The translations under genes and the position numbers were made by a program. From Komagataeibacter melaceti (GTDB taxonomy: Bacteria > Pseudomonadota > Alphaproteobacteria > Acetobacterales > Acetobacteraceae), in NCBI RefSeq assembly GCF_003403295.1, contig NZ_QUWV01000014.1, positions 1 to 64,000 of the forward strand: a stretch of 64,000 bases of DNA. Direction: 5' to 3'. Numbering within the stretch: the first letter of the stretch is position 1; every line of letters starts with the position of its first letter. This document shows positions 1 through 8,611 of the stretch, one piece after another. Under the pieces are notes generated by a model, which saw nothing but the letters and a program-made list of their open reading frames with translations, was not told where the DNA came from and ran no database searches.

Positions 1-218
1 GCATAGACCACCATCTGCCATGCCTCCTGCGTGCCCGCGCGGTGCGGGTGGGCATGGGTGGGGGGCAGGAGCTGCCCCTCGCTTGCAGCGATTTCCACCC
101 CGCAGCCCACGCAGCGGTAAATGCCTGAATGGGGAGCGACGGCACGGGGGGGATGGATCTTGTCGAATTCAGGGTCGGTCCATGTATCAATAAACTGCGC
201 GGACTGGTACAGGGCCAT
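1..218 (-). CDS. Small CxxC protein, left-edge partial
   Basis: The frame is open from an ATG at 218 leftward through the edge, giving at least 72 residues. It begins MALYQSAQFIDTW and carries a CVGCG motif near residue 37, followed by a His-rich stretch (PTHAHPHRAG). One CxxC knuckle with nearby His residues suggests a small metal-binding protein, but only two Cys are visible and no second knuckle is seen. No signal peptide or membrane segment is present. The end looks close to a natural C-terminus (WQMVVYA), so probably only a few residues are missing. I do not recognise a function. The gap to the next gene holds a 12-bp palindrome at 305-316. Confidence 0.55.
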   Translation of the reverse strand, partial: MALYQSAQFIDTWTDPEFDKIHPPRAVAPHSGIYRCVGCGVEIAASEGQLLPPTHAHPHRAGTQEAWQMVVY

Positions 219-304
219 CCCGTTACTCCATAATTTCCCATCAGTTGCCATACGCGGGGGCGGGACCGCAGGAACCCTGTCTGGCATGCATGATCTGGTA
301 CGCC

Positions 305-316
305 ACCATATATGGT
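305..316. promoter_or_regulatory. 12-bp perfect palindrome upstream of the edge gene
   Basis: ACCATATATGGT is self-complementary and lies about 90 bp upstream of the ATG at 218, in the only gap between two leftward genes. It could be an operator. No regulator gene is adjacent, and a palindrome this short can arise by chance. Confidence 0.2.
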
Positions 317-412
317 AACGACCCATGAGTTTCGCCATGGATCGTGCGCACAGGCAACGGATCAGGCAAGGGAAAGTACAGGATCGGCCAGATAATTAAA
401 TTGATGCAGCCC

Positions 413-1030
413 CTAATCAGGGGAGCGGAGCGTGACTGACTGATCAATTGTCTGTGTAACGATGGCGTTCAGCCCGCCATGGGCCGCCACCCACTGGAAC
501 GGGTCGGCATCGTTATTGAATGTCGGGTCAAGCTGGTCGTTATGGACCGTGGCATAGGCCTGGAAATATAGGTCGGGCCGGGCGGGAATGGTGTCCATTG
601 TCCACGTCCAGTCATCCGACAGCACGGCGGTCGCACCCAGTGTCGCGCAGGGATGCGCGTGGGACAGGGTAACGGCACCCGTGGTCATGAGGGCGGCCTG
701 CGGGCGGTGATAGCCGGGGTCCCCGCCAATATCTTCCATCTGGAGCTGCCGCCTGCGGGTTTCTTCCGCAGGCGATATGTCGCGCCAGCCATCGCCATCG
801 GGCATGGCATGCGCGCGGTCGAGCGGGTCGGATGCCGGGCCAAAGGCATGCCCGGCATAATTCAGCACCGTCCCGGCAGGCACCCGCACAGGCTGCCGTA
901 CCGGCGTATCCTGCACGAAGCTGTCTTCTACCGTATGGCGTTCCAGACAGAGCTGGATGGTCCCTCCCGCCCATGCGGGATGGGCGGCGATGGTAAGGCA
1001 CGCGCAGGCGGCCCCGAGGCGGGCCGCCAT
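413..1030 (-). CDS. Secreted protein of unknown function
   Basis: A 205-residue protein from the ATG at 1030. That start gives a clean signal peptide (MAARLGAACACLTIAAHPAWA, cleavage after AWA); a longer upstream frame would put an Arg-rich segment before the hydrophobic core. The mature part contains two Cys (about residues 28 and 128) that could form a disulfide in the periplasm, and it is rich in Asp, Thr and Pro with no known catalytic motif. It sits downstream of yfdX on the same strand with a gap of about 100 bp, so it may be co-transcribed. I do not recognise the family. Confidence 0.6.
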   Translation of the reverse strand: MAARLGAACACLTIAAHPAWAGGTIQLCLERHTVEDSFVQDTPVRQPVRVPAGTVLNYAGHAFGPASDPLDRAHAMPDGDGWRDISPAEETRRRQLQMEDIGGDPGYHRPQAALMTTGAVTLSHAHPCATLGATAVLSDDWTWTMDTIPARPDLYFQAYATVHNDQLDPTFNNDADPFQWVAAHGGLNAIVTQTIDQSVTLRSPD

Positions 1031-1137
1031 GCGCGACCACCTGCCGCGTATGGCATGGTCACACCGCCCCCCGGCAGGGAAGGCGGTGGACCGGGACCGA
1101 CATTGCATGACGAAGGACCGCCGGCAGGCCGGTTACT

Positions 1138-1833
1138 TTAGTGGGTGGCCTTTTTCTTGGGCGCGGTGGCAGGCGTGCCCGCCGGGGTGCCGACCATGTC
1201 TTCGGATACGAAGCGGATGGTGTTCTGCGCATCCTGCAGCGCGTTGTCGGCGCTCTTCACATCATTGCCTGCCAGCAGGTTGCTGGCGCGATAGACATCG
1301 CTGGCGCTGGCGTCGAGCGGGGCGATGGCCAGCACGAAGTCAACATCCACCGCCGCGACCTGCAGGTTCTGCGCCGCCTGTGCGGGCTTGCCCTTGTTCA
1401 GGCTGGCATTGGCGGTGGCGACCGCCGTGCTCTTGGACGAGGTGGGTTCGAGGTCCTCGGTCACGATGTATTCGCCATCAATCGGCAGCCAGGCAACCGG
1501 CTGGGTGGCGTTGGCGGCGGGCGGGTGCGCACCGGCCGGGGCCTTGCGGGGGGCGGTCAGCTCGGCTTCCGCCTTCATGAACAGCTTGTCGTCCTTCTTG
1601 GCGCGCGTCAGGGCGTTATTGGCGTCGGACAGCAGCTTGCGTGCGCCAGCGGTGTCGTTATTGGCCAGCGCCGTGCGGGCCAGGGCGATATCATCAAACG
1701 CGCGGCTGCCATCGGCCGACAGCTTGGCGAAGTCACGGTTGACCGCGCGCCCGGCGGAAGGGGTGGCGTGGGCGGCGCCGATTGCCGTGCCAAGCATGAG
1801 CAGGCCCGCAGGCAGTAAGGCGATTTTCTTCAT
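1138..1833 (-). CDS. yfdX: YfdX family periplasmic protein
   Basis: A 231-residue protein with a signal peptide (MKKIALLPAGLLMLGTAIGA, cleavage near residue 23). The mature protein is Ala/Asp/Lys-rich and helical, with the YfdX-type repeats of aliphatic and Ala residues (ALARTALANNDTAGARKLL, then ASLNKGKPAQAAQNLQVA). In enterobacteria YfdX belongs to the EvgA acid-stress regulon and its biochemical role is unresolved. Acetic acid bacteria often keep several copies, which would fit acid tolerance, but that is inference. A TGGAG ribosome-binding site precedes the ATG. The C-terminus ends in a basic PKKKATH tail. Confidence 0.8.
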   Translation of the reverse strand: MKKIALLPAGLLMLGTAIGAAHATPSAGRAVNRDFAKLSADGSRAFDDIALARTALANNDTAGARKLLSDANNALTRAKKDDKLFMKAEAELTAPRKAPAGAHPPAANATQPVAWLPIDGEYIVTEDLEPTSSKSTAVATANASLNKGKPAQAAQNLQVAAVDVDFVLAIAPLDASASDVYRASNLLAGNDVKSADNALQDAQNTIRFVSEDMVGTPAGTPATAPKKKATH

Positions 1834-2002
1834 GGATTCATACTCCAGTATCTGTCACATGCATCATTGCTTGCCCTTTCCCGTAACAAAAGATGTAGCT
1901 GCGCAATGCCGCTGCCCTGTCCCCGCATGTCAGGCCGGGCAGGCAGGTAATGCAAAATGCGGTCTGGTCATGTATTCGCCATGCGGTAGTATGAAGATGT
2001 GC

Positions 2003-2019
2003 CGTTCCCATCTGGAACG
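2003..2019. promoter_or_regulatory. Inverted repeat before the microprotein gene
   Basis: CGTTCC-N5-GGAACG forms a dyad with perfect 6-bp arms, ending 23 bp before the ATG at 2043. The position suits an operator or a 5'-leader element. Function is inferred from position and symmetry only. Confidence 0.3.
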
Positions 2020-2042
2020 TGCTGTCTATCAAGGAATGAACC

Positions 2043-2162
2043 ATGTCTGAATGTGCACCGAAATGTCCCGCCAAGACCCCCTGCCTGAAGGGGATTCTGG
2101 TTCTGGGCGCGATCACCGGCCTGATCGTGTATTTCCTCAAGAAGAAGAAGTGCAACGGCTGA
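2043..2162 (+). CDS. 39-residue Cys-rich membrane microprotein
   Basis: A short frame starting MSECAPKCPAKTPCLKG, then a hydrophobic helix (about residues 17-32, GILVLGAITGLIVYFL), then a KKKKCNG tail. Three Cys lie before the helix and one after it. The lysine run suggests that the C-terminus stays in the cytoplasm, which would place the CxxxCxxxxxC cluster on the outside. A good AAGGA ribosome-binding site lies 8 bp before the ATG and a dyad lies just upstream. The frame is independent of its neighbours, so I believe it is a real gene. Function is unknown; metal binding or a membrane-complex accessory role are guesses. Confidence 0.6.
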   Translation: MSECAPKCPAKTPCLKGILVLGAITGLIVYFLKKKKCNG

Positions 2163-2252
2163 TTGGCCATAATGCCGTGTCGGTCATGCCCCAGCGGGGC
2201 GTGACCGCACAGCCCCCGCGTGCCTGCGCGCATGGTGGCGCATAGGTCCGCC

Positions 2253-3338
2253 ATGACCGACCAGCAGGCCCATCGCCGCATTATCCATGTGGATATGGAT
2301 GCCTTCTATGCCTCGGTCGAACAGCGCGACAATCCCGCCCTGCGCGGCAGGCCGCTTGCGGTCGGGGGCAACGGGCGGCGGGGTGTCGTGGCCGCGGCCA
2401 GTTACGAAGCCCGGCGTTTCGGGGTCCGTTCGGCCATGCCATCGGTCACCGCGCTGCGCAAATGCCCTGATCTTGTATTTGTGCCGCCGCGTTTTGATGT
2501 GTACCGGGCCATCTCGGCACAGGTGCATGCGATATTTGCCCGCTTCACCACCCTGATCCAGCCGCTTTCGCTTGATGAAGCCTATCTGGATGTAACCCGG
2601 CCGCTCCAGCCCTTTCCTTCCGCCACCGCGCTGGCCACCGCCATCCGCGCCCAGATCCGCGATGAGACGGGGCTGAGTGCCTCCGCAGGCGTGTCCTACA
2701 ACAAATTCCTGGCCAAGCTGGCATCGGACTATCGCAAGCCCGATGGCCTGTTCGTGATTACGCCGCGCATGGGGCCGGATTTTGTGGCTGGCCTGCCGGT
2801 TGAGGAATTTCACGGCATCGGCCCCGCCACCGCCGCGCGCATGCACGCGCTGGGCATCCGCACCGGGCTTGACCTGCGCCGCCAGCCCCTGTCACGGCTG
2901 CTGCGGCATTTTGGCAAGGCGGCGGATTTTTACTACGGCATCGCCCGTGGCATGGATGACCGCCCCGTTGAACCCAACCGGCCGCGCCGCTCGGTGGGGG
3001 GAGAGCGGACATATGATGCCGACCTGCATGACTGGCCAGCGGTACAGGCCTGCATGACCGCGCTGGCGGAACTGGTGTGGGGGCGGTGCCGCGCACGCCA
3101 CCTGACGGGCGTGACCGTAACCATAAAGGTCAAATATAACGATTTCAGGCAGATCGTGCGCGGGCGCACGGCCACCGAGCCGGTGCGTGATGCCGCTGAC
3201 CTGGCGGATCGCGCCATCAACCTTCTGGCCCCGTGTTTTCCGGTGCCGCGCGGTATCCGGCTGCTTGGTGTTACCGTATCGGGGTTACGGGCGGCGGGCG
3301 ACGTGGCGGCTCCACGGCAACTGGCGCTGTTCAGCTAA
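2253..3338 (+). CDS. dinB: DNA polymerase IV (Y family)
   Basis: A 361-residue translesion polymerase, the usual length for DinB. Catalytic acidic residues are visible: Asp14 in HVDMDAFYAS, and Asp108 and Glu109 in SLDEAYLDV. The steric-gate aromatic follows Asp16. The palm, fingers, thumb and little-finger regions are all present (KLASDYRKPDG; FHGIGPATAARM; SVGGERTYDADL). The protein ends RQLALFS, a beta-clamp-binding motif. The ATG at 2253 is preferred over an in-frame start 33 bp upstream because the polymerase core begins ten residues after it. In other bacteria the enzyme extends mismatched or damaged termini at the cost of fidelity. No LexA box was identified upstream. Confidence 0.95.
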   Translation: MTDQQAHRRIIHVDMDAFYASVEQRDNPALRGRPLAVGGNGRRGVVAAASYEARRFGVRSAMPSVTALRKCPDLVFVPPRFDVYRAISAQVHAIFARFTTLIQPLSLDEAYLDVTRPLQPFPSATALATAIRAQIRDETGLSASAGVSYNKFLAKLASDYRKPDGLFVITPRMGPDFVAGLPVEEFHGIGPATAARMHALGIRTGLDLRRQPLSRLLRHFGKAADFYYGIARGMDDRPVEPNRPRRSVGGERTYDADLHDWPAVQACMTALAELVWGRCRARHLTGVTVTIKVKYNDFRQIVRGRTATEPVRDAADLADRAINLLAPCFPVPRGIRLLGVTVSGLRAAGDVAAPRQLALFS

Positions 3339-3357
3339 TACGCTCGCCAATACTATT

Positions 3358-3936
3358 CTATGGCGCGGGAAAAAGTGGCAGCGGCTGGGGTTTCAGGTCG
3401 GCGGGCAGGTATAGCGGGTGTTCCGGCCGGCCCGAGCGGCGGCTCAGGCGCATGGCGTTGACGGTAATGCCGTGCTGCTGGAGCATCCGCACCACTTCCG
3501 GCCCACGTGCCAGCAATCCCTTGAGCAACGGGGAGCCATAGGCCGCCACGACCATGTCGGCCCTGCGCGCCATGTCCAGCAGGTAGCAGTCATTATCGGG
3601 GCCGACGGGGTCGGGCACTTCCGTCAGGCGTTTCTGGTCGGTGCAGCGATAGGCGAAGGTATTGCCAACCAGAAGCGTGCCGTACCCCCATGCGCGGGCG
3701 TAACGCTGGCATTTGGCCACTGTCCGGTCATCGCCATCCTCCGTCGCGACGGAGGGGTTCATCATGAGCCACATGATCGCAGGGCGCGCCGGGTCCCATG
3801 TGCGGCTCAGGGTATAGCGGTAGCATTTGCCGGGGCCGCCGTAGATGGCGTGGCTGACCACATCATCCGACAGGCGGAGCGGGCGGGAATGGCCTACGTG
3901 GTGGCCGGGCGGCTGCTGGGCGTTCATGCGCCACAT
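3358..3936 (-). CDS. DUF1643 domain protein
   Basis: A 192-residue cytoplasmic protein containing the DUF1643 signature: IMWLMMNPSVATEDGDD near residues 53-69, followed by CQRYARAWGYGTLLVGN and FAYRCTD. The biochemical function of this family is unknown. It converges on dinB, with only about 20 bp between the stop codons. ATGs at 3936 and 3927 are both possible, and neither has a clear ribosome-binding site. There is no signal peptide or membrane segment. Confidence 0.8.
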   Translation of the reverse strand: MWRMNAQQPPGHHVGHSRPLRLSDDVVSHAIYGGPGKCYRYTLSRTWDPARPAIMWLMMNPSVATEDGDDRTVAKCQRYARAWGYGTLLVGNTFAYRCTDQKRLTEVPDPVGPDNDCYLLDMARRADMVVAAYGSPLLKGLLARGPEVVRMLQQHGITVNAMRLSRRSGRPEHPLYLPADLKPQPLPLFPAP

Positions 3937-4003
3937 TCATACGCATGGCCGCGCGGACGTCCAGCCCGCGCGGCCATGAATTACCTGCCGGAAACCGCAG
4001 GGA

Positions 4004-5290
4004 TCAGCGCGGCGTGCCGATCTTGTGCGGGGCCACCATCAGTTCACGGCCCTTGAGCATGCCATCCCAGTACAGGATCGGCATGACCCATTCCTTCAGC
4101 ATCCACGCCAGATGGGTGGGCTTGCGGCCATCAAGCAGCCACACCGGCAGGGTGGGTTCCAGCTTGCCGCCGTAACCGAATTCGGCCAGCACGATCTTGC
4201 CGCGTTCGACCGTAAGCGGGCAAGCGCCGTAACCATCGTAGTCGGCAACCATGGGGCGGTGGTCCAGCGTCGCCAGCACGTTGACCGCCACGACCGGGGC
4301 CTGCACGCGCACGGCGGCGGCGGTCTTGGCGTTGGATGTGCCCGCGACATCACCCAGCGCGAAGACGTTCTCGAACTTCAGGTGGCGCAGCGTTGCGGGG
4401 TCAACCGCCACCCAGCCGCCATCCCCCGCAAGCGGGCTGTTCCGCACCACGTCGGGCGCGCGCTGGGGCGGGACGACATGCAGCATGTCGAATTCCGTCT
4501 CGGACGTGGTCTTGGTGCCATCAGCCCCCACGTTCTCGAACGTGGCGACGCGGTTCTTGCCATCCACCTTCGTCAGGCGGGACTTGAGCTGCAGGTCAAT
4601 ATGGTAGCGCTTGATGTATTCCATCAGCGCCGGCACGAATTCCTTCACCCCGAACAGCCCCGGCGTGGCGGTGTGGAAGGAGACGTTGATGTTGTCAGCC
4701 AGGCCACGGCGGCGCCATGCGTCACAGGCCAGGTACATGGCCTTCTGCGGCGCGCCTGCGCATTTGATCGGCATGGGCGGCTGGGTGAATACGGCATTGC
4801 CGCGCCCCAGTGTCTGCACGAGCTGCCAGGTGTAGGGGGCAAGGTCGTAGCGGTAGTTGGAGGTCACGCCGTTGCGGCCCAGTGTCTCGCTCAGGCCCTC
4901 GATCCCGTCCCAGTCCAGTGTAAGGCCGGTGGCGACAACCAGTACGCTGTAGCGGATGGATGACCCGTTGGAGAGATGCACGAGGTTGGAGTCAGGCTCG
5001 AACCCGGTCGCCGCCGCCTGCACCCAGTCGGCCCCCGCCGGGATCAGCTTCTTTTCGGACCGCCGGGTCTGGGACTGTTTGAACACGCCGCCGCCCACCA
5101 GCGTCCAGCCGGGCTGGTAGAAATGCGAACCCGAAGGCTCGATGATCGCAACCGTAATGCCGCCACGGCGCTTGAGGATGCTGGCCGCAGTGGACAGTCC
5201 CGCCGCACCCCCGCCAACCACGACGACATCATAGGTCAGCCCCCGCGCGGAACTGGCCAGGTTGGGGGCGGATGGTTCGGTCTGTGTCAT
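4004..5290 (-). CDS. sqr: Sulfide:quinone oxidoreductase, mitochondrial (type II) kind
   Basis: A 428-residue FAD enzyme. The dinucleotide-binding loop GGGAAG is at residues 26-31, and a second FAD contact is FALGDVAGTSNAKTAAA near 310-326. Two Cys match the redox pair of the human SQOR type: Cys177 in PIKCAGAPQK and Cys357 in YGACPLT, followed by ILAEFGY-like sequence (here IVLAEFGYGG). The enzyme oxidises sulfide, passes electrons to the quinone pool and makes a persulfide. The C-terminal helices (HLAWMLKEWVMPILYW) would anchor it to the cytoplasmic membrane. It follows the persulfide dioxygenase-like gene on the same strand by 51 bp, so the two are probably one operon. GGAG precedes the ATG at 5290. 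Confidence 0.88.
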   Translation of the reverse strand: MTQTEPSAPNLASSARGLTYDVVVVGGGAAGLSTAASILKRRGGITVAIIEPSGSHFYQPGWTLVGGGVFKQSQTRRSEKKLIPAGADWVQAAATGFEPDSNLVHLSNGSSIRYSVLVVATGLTLDWDGIEGLSETLGRNGVTSNYRYDLAPYTWQLVQTLGRGNAVFTQPPMPIKCAGAPQKAMYLACDAWRRRGLADNINVSFHTATPGLFGVKEFVPALMEYIKRYHIDLQLKSRLTKVDGKNRVATFENVGADGTKTTSETEFDMLHVVPPQRAPDVVRNSPLAGDGGWVAVDPATLRHLKFENVFALGDVAGTSNAKTAAAVRVQAPVVAVNVLATLDHRPMVADYDGYGACPLTVERGKIVLAEFGYGGKLEPTLPVWLLDGRKPTHLAWMLKEWVMPILYWDGMLKGRELMVAPHKIGTPR

Positions 5291-5341
5291 GGTTGGTCTC
5301 CGTAATCAGGTATGAAATAGGGAATCGACGGCAAGGGACGG

Positions 5342-6265
5342 TCAGGATTTGCTGACCGGAATCTTGATGTAACTTACACCATTATCTTCCGGTTCGGGCA
5401 GATTGCCACCCCGCATGTTGACCTGCACGGAGGGCATGATCAGGTTGGGCAGGGAAAGCGTGGCGTCCCGCGCGGTGCGCATCTGTACGAAAGTGCTTTC
5501 GTCCACGCCGTCATGAACGTGGATGTTGCCACGCCGTTCCGCCCCGATGGTGGTCTCCCACGCGTATTCATCCCGCCCCGGCGCCATGTAATCGTGGCAC
5601 AGGAAAACGCGCGTCTCGTCCGGCAGGGACAACAGCCGCCGGATCGAATGGTACAGCGTGCGCGCGTCACCACCCGGAAAATCGGCGCGCGCCGTGCCGT
5701 AATCGGGCATGAACAGCGTATCGCCAATAAAGGCGGCATCCCCGATGATATAGGCCATGTCCGCCGGGGTGTGGCCGGGCACATGCAGGGCGATGGCGGG
5801 CAGGGAACCCAGCGTGAAGCGGGCGCCGTCATGGAACAGTTCATCAAACTGCGATCCGTCGCGCGCGAAGCGGGTGCCCGCGTTGAACAGTTTGCCGAAG
5901 ATGTCCTGCACGCGCAGGATGGCGTCCCCGATGCCAAGCCTGCCGCCCACGCGTTCCTGTAGCCATGGGGCGGCGGAAAGGTGGTCCGCATGCACATGGG
6001 TTTCGAGCACCCATTCCACCTTCAGCTTTTCGGCCGCGATGTAATCCACGATCTCTTGGGCGAGGTCATGGTCGGTCTTGCCCGATGCCGGGTCATAATC
6101 CATCACGCTGTCAATTATCGCGGCGCTACGGGTGGCCGGATCATGCACGACATGGGTGGCGGTAAAGGTTGGGTTGTCAAAAAATGTCCTGATAACAGGA
6201 ACATGACCGTTTGCACGGCACGTTGTGATCTGGCTGGCTGCTGCCGTTATGACGGGGTCTGGCAT
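5342..6265 (-). CDS. Persulfide dioxygenase-like metallo-beta-lactamase-fold protein (Blh/ETHE1 group)
   Basis: A 307-residue MBL-fold hydrolase. Metal-binding motif THVHADH is at residues 89-95, with a further His165 (HVPGHTPADM) and Asp182 (FIGDTLF), which is the set used by mononuclear-iron persulfide dioxygenases. It would oxidise glutathione persulfide to sulfite. It lies first in the leftward unit with sulfide:quinone oxidoreductase downstream, the standard sulfide-detoxification pairing. In Agrobacterium the equivalent blh gene is controlled by the ArsR-type repressor BigR; no such regulator is visible here. A strong GGAAGG ribosome-binding site precedes the ATG at 6265. Substrate assignment rests on context as well as motif. 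Confidence 0.82.
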   Translation of the reverse strand: MPDPVITAAASQITTCRANGHVPVIRTFFDNPTFTATHVVHDPATRSAAIIDSVMDYDPASGKTDHDLAQEIVDYIAAEKLKVEWVLETHVHADHLSAAPWLQERVGGRLGIGDAILRVQDIFGKLFNAGTRFARDGSQFDELFHDGARFTLGSLPAIALHVPGHTPADMAYIIGDAAFIGDTLFMPDYGTARADFPGGDARTLYHSIRRLLSLPDETRVFLCHDYMAPGRDEYAWETTIGAERRGNIHVHDGVDESTFVQMRTARDATLSLPNLIMPSVQVNMRGGNLPEPEDNGVSYIKIPVSKS

Positions 6266-6291
6266 GGAATGCCTTCCACAGTTTCGAAATT

Positions 6292-6308
6292 ACATAATAA
6301 ATGTATGT
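6292..6308. promoter_or_regulatory. AT-rich dyad in the divergent sulfide/peroxiredoxin promoter region
   Basis: ACATA-N7-TATGT lies in the 90-bp gap between the leftward persulfide dioxygenase-like gene and the rightward peroxiredoxin. The gap is much more AT-rich than its flanks. A shared operator for an ArsR-type sulfide or redox sensor encoded elsewhere is a reasonable guess. Confidence 0.3.
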
Positions 6309-6355
6309 TATAAGATGGCTTGCGTCAAGGCGCGGCAGATGCAAAAGGGCAGGAC

Positions 6356-7030
6356 ATGAATACTGAGGGCAGCATACCGGCAGCCGGCCATGTGATGGAC
6401 ATGCGCCCGTTGCGTATTGGCGACGTGGCGCCGGACTTTCAGGCCCGCACCACGAAGGGTGAGATACGCCTGTCGGATTTCCGCGGGCGGTGGCTGGTGC
6501 TGTTTTCCCACCCGGCGGATTTCACGCCGGTCTGCACCAGTGAATTCATTGCCCTTGCCCAGGCGACCGACCGCTTCGATGCGCTGGGTTGCGCGCTGCT
6601 GGGCCTGTCGGTGGACAGCCTGTACGCGCATCTGGCGTGGCTGGACGCGATTCAGGACCGCTTCGGCGTCGAGATTCCCTTCCCACTGGTCGAGGACCCC
6701 TCCATGGCGGTGGCCCGCGCCTATGGCATGCTGGACCCGACCGCCCAGAACAGCGCCACGGTGCGCGCGACCTATGTGATCGACCCGGAGGGGACGATCC
6801 GCGCCCTGCTGTGGTACCCCATGACCGTGGGCCGCTCGGTGGAGGAACTGCTCCGCCTGGTTGCGGCCCTGCGCCGCAGCGATGAAGGGGGGGTCATGAT
6901 CCCCGAAGGGTGGACGCCCGGCGATGACGTGGTCCAGCCTGTTCCGGTTACTCAGTCCGGGGTGCGCGCGGCGGGGGAAAGCTGGTTCTACAATATCTCG
7001 CCCGATACGGGCCACCCGCGCGCCCGTTAG
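6356..7030 (+). CDS. 1-Cys peroxiredoxin (Prx6 type)
   Basis: A 224-residue protein with the peroxiredoxin motif HPADFTPVCTSEF (catalytic Thr57 and Cys60). The long C-terminal extension (GWTPGDDVVQP and onward) is the mark of the Prx6 group. The ATG at 6356 is chosen because AGGGCAGGA lies just before it and the thioredoxin fold starts soon after. It reduces peroxides in the cytoplasm; persulfide or sulfenate chemistry next to a sulfide-oxidation unit is possible but unproven. It is divergent from that unit and followed 30 bp later by purU. Confidence 0.88.
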   Translation: MNTEGSIPAAGHVMDMRPLRIGDVAPDFQARTTKGEIRLSDFRGRWLVLFSHPADFTPVCTSEFIALAQATDRFDALGCALLGLSVDSLYAHLAWLDAIQDRFGVEIPFPLVEDPSMAVARAYGMLDPTAQNSATVRATYVIDPEGTIRALLWYPMTVGRSVEELLRLVAALRRSDEGGVMIPEGWTPGDDVVQPVPVTQSGVRAAGESWFYNISPDTGHPRAR

Positions 7031-7060
7031 CGCATCCGGCCAGCCAGCAGCAGGGAAAGC

Positions 7061-7942
7061 ATGTCCGAGTCTGTATCCACGCCCACCCGTTCCTATGTCC
7101 TGACGCTGTCCTGCCCGAACCAGCCGGGTATCGTGGCCACGATCAGCCGCGCGCTGTTCGAGCTGGGCGGTGATATTGCAGGCGCCCAGCAGTTTGATGA
7201 GCGCGAAAGCCGCGTCTTTTTCATGCGCATCGTGTTCAGCCTGCCCACCGGCGGGGCGGAACTGGAAACCCTGCATGATGTGCTGTCCGGCATCGCGGCG
7301 CGGCTGGACATGAAATGGGCCCTGCGTGAAAGTGCGCGCCCCACGCGCACCGTCATCATGGTCTCGCGTTTCGACCACTGTCTTGTGGACCTCCTGTACC
7401 GCTGGCGGATCGGGGAACTGGCCATCGAGCCGGTAGCCATCATCTCCAACCACCCGCGTGAGACATTCGCCCATATCAGCCTTGAGGGAATCCCCTTCCA
7501 TTACCTGCCGGTTTCCGCCGCGACCCGGGCCGAGCAGGAAGCGCGGATAGAACATGTGGTGCGGGATACCGGGGCGGAACTGGTGGTGCTGGCGCGCTAC
7601 ATGCAGATCCTGTCCGACCAGATGAGCGTGTGGCTTGCGGGGCGGTGCATCAATATCCACCATTCCTTCCTGCCCGGTTTCAAGGGCGCGCGGCCCTATC
7701 ATCAGGCCTTTGCGCGTGGGGTGAAGCTGATCGGGGCGACCGCCCATTTCGTGACGCCCGATCTGGATGAAGGCCCGATCATCGAACAGGATGTCGAGCG
7801 GATCACCCATGCCGACAGCCCCGATGACCTGATCCGCAAGGGGCGCGACATCGAGCGCCGGGTGCTGGCCCGCGCCGTGCGTTACTTTACCGAGCGGCGC
7901 GTCATCCCCAACGGCCACAAGACGATCGTGTTCAGCCCATGA
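7061..7942 (+). CDS. purU: Formyltetrahydrofolate deformylase
   Basis: A 293-residue enzyme with an N-terminal ACT domain (about residues 11-90, [24 protein letters not shown]) and a C-terminal formyltransferase-fold catalytic domain. The active-site region [20 protein letters not shown] is intact, as is the later [10 protein letters not shown]. It hydrolyses 10-formyl-THF to THF and formate, balancing one-carbon units. CAGGGAAAGC precedes the ATG. Its stop overlaps the mntR start (ATGA), so the two are translationally coupled. Confidence 0.95.
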   Translation: MSESVSTPTRSYVLTLSCPNQPGIVATISRALFELGGDIAGAQQFDERESRVFFMRIVFSLPTGGAELETLHDVLSGIAARLDMKWALRESARPTRTVIMVSRFDHCLVDLLYRWRIGELAIEPVAIISNHPRETFAHISLEGIPFHYLPVSAATRAEQEARIEHVVRDTGAELVVLARYMQILSDQMSVWLAGRCINIHHSFLPGFKGARPYHQAFARGVKLIGATAHFVTPDLDEGPIIEQDVERITHADSPDDLIRKGRDIERRVLARAVRYFTERRVIPNGHKTIVFSP

Positions 7943-8451
7943 TGTCCGACGGAAACGAAAGCCCCGCGTCACAGGATCATGACACCACGCGTACCGACGC
8001 CATGCCCGACCCGGACATGCAGTGCGCCGGCTTCCGGCAGGCGCGGCTGGCGCGCAAGACCGCGCTGATCGAGGATTATGTCGAACTGATCGACGACCTC
8101 CTCAATGATGGGCAGGAAGCCCGGCAGGTCGATATCGCCGCGCGGCTGGGCGTATCACAGCCCACCGTGGCCAAGATGCTGGTGCGGCTGGAGGCCGACG
8201 GGCTGGTCACGCGCCGCCCCTATCGCGGCATCTTCTTGACCGAGGCGGGCCATGACATGGCGCGGCAGAGCCGTGAGCGGCACCATACGGTCGAACGCTT
8301 CCTGCGCGCGCTGGGCGTGAGCGAGGCCAATGCCCGCATCGACGCCGAAGGGATGGAGCATTACGTGGGCACGGAAACGCTGGACGCCTTCCGTCACGCG
8401 CTGGATGCCGGGTTGGCCGATTTTCTGGAAAGCAGCCTGAAAAACAACTGA
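7939..8451 (+). CDS. mntR: Manganese-responsive regulator MntR (DtxR family)
   Basis: A 170-residue DtxR-family repressor. The winged-helix domain spans about residues 40-105 ([20 protein letters not shown] as recognition helix, then [21 protein letters not shown]). The dimerisation/metal region follows ([29 protein letters not shown]), containing the His and Glu expected for Mn binding. The first 30 or so residues form an Asp-rich, probably disordered arm. There is no SH3-like third domain, matching MntR rather than IdeR. It starts within the purU stop codon (ATGA overlap). Which Mn transporter it controls cannot be told from this window. Confidence 0.85.
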   Translation: MMSDGNESPASQDHDTTRTDAMPDPDMQCAGFRQARLARKTALIEDYVELIDDLLNDGQEARQVDIAARLGVSQPTVAKMLVRLEADGLVTRRPYRGIFLTEAGHDMARQSRERHHTVERFLRALGVSEANARIDAEGMEHYVGTETLDAFRHALDAGLADFLESSLKNN

Positions 8452-8545
8452 CTGATAAAAGTCATCAGGACTTCCGGTTTTTTACACAGATGACGTGTCC
8501 TGAAGTATTTTGAAAAAAGCTTCACCGGAAACTTCCTTATGATTT
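8452..8545 (+). repeat. Composite palindromic repeat, copy R1 (3' of mntR)
   Basis: It begins at the mntR stop and includes GAAG-N13-GCTTC at 8502-8523, followed by ACCGGAAACTTCCTTATGATTT, the same tail as copy R5. The left palindrome found in other copies is degenerate here. Orientation matches mntR. It probably acts as a transcription terminator or mRNA 3' end. Confidence 0.5.
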
Positions 8546-8611
8546 GCGGGATGTCCCAAAGGCAGGCCGGAAAGAAATGCCGCGACTGACCCATTGCCGG
8601 AAGGGGAGGCC

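Noticed and set aside
6308-7972. A 554-codon open frame antisense to the peroxiredoxin and purU genes
   Set aside because: It is the high-GC mirror of two well-supported genes; its product is His/Gly/Arg-rich with no recognisable domain.
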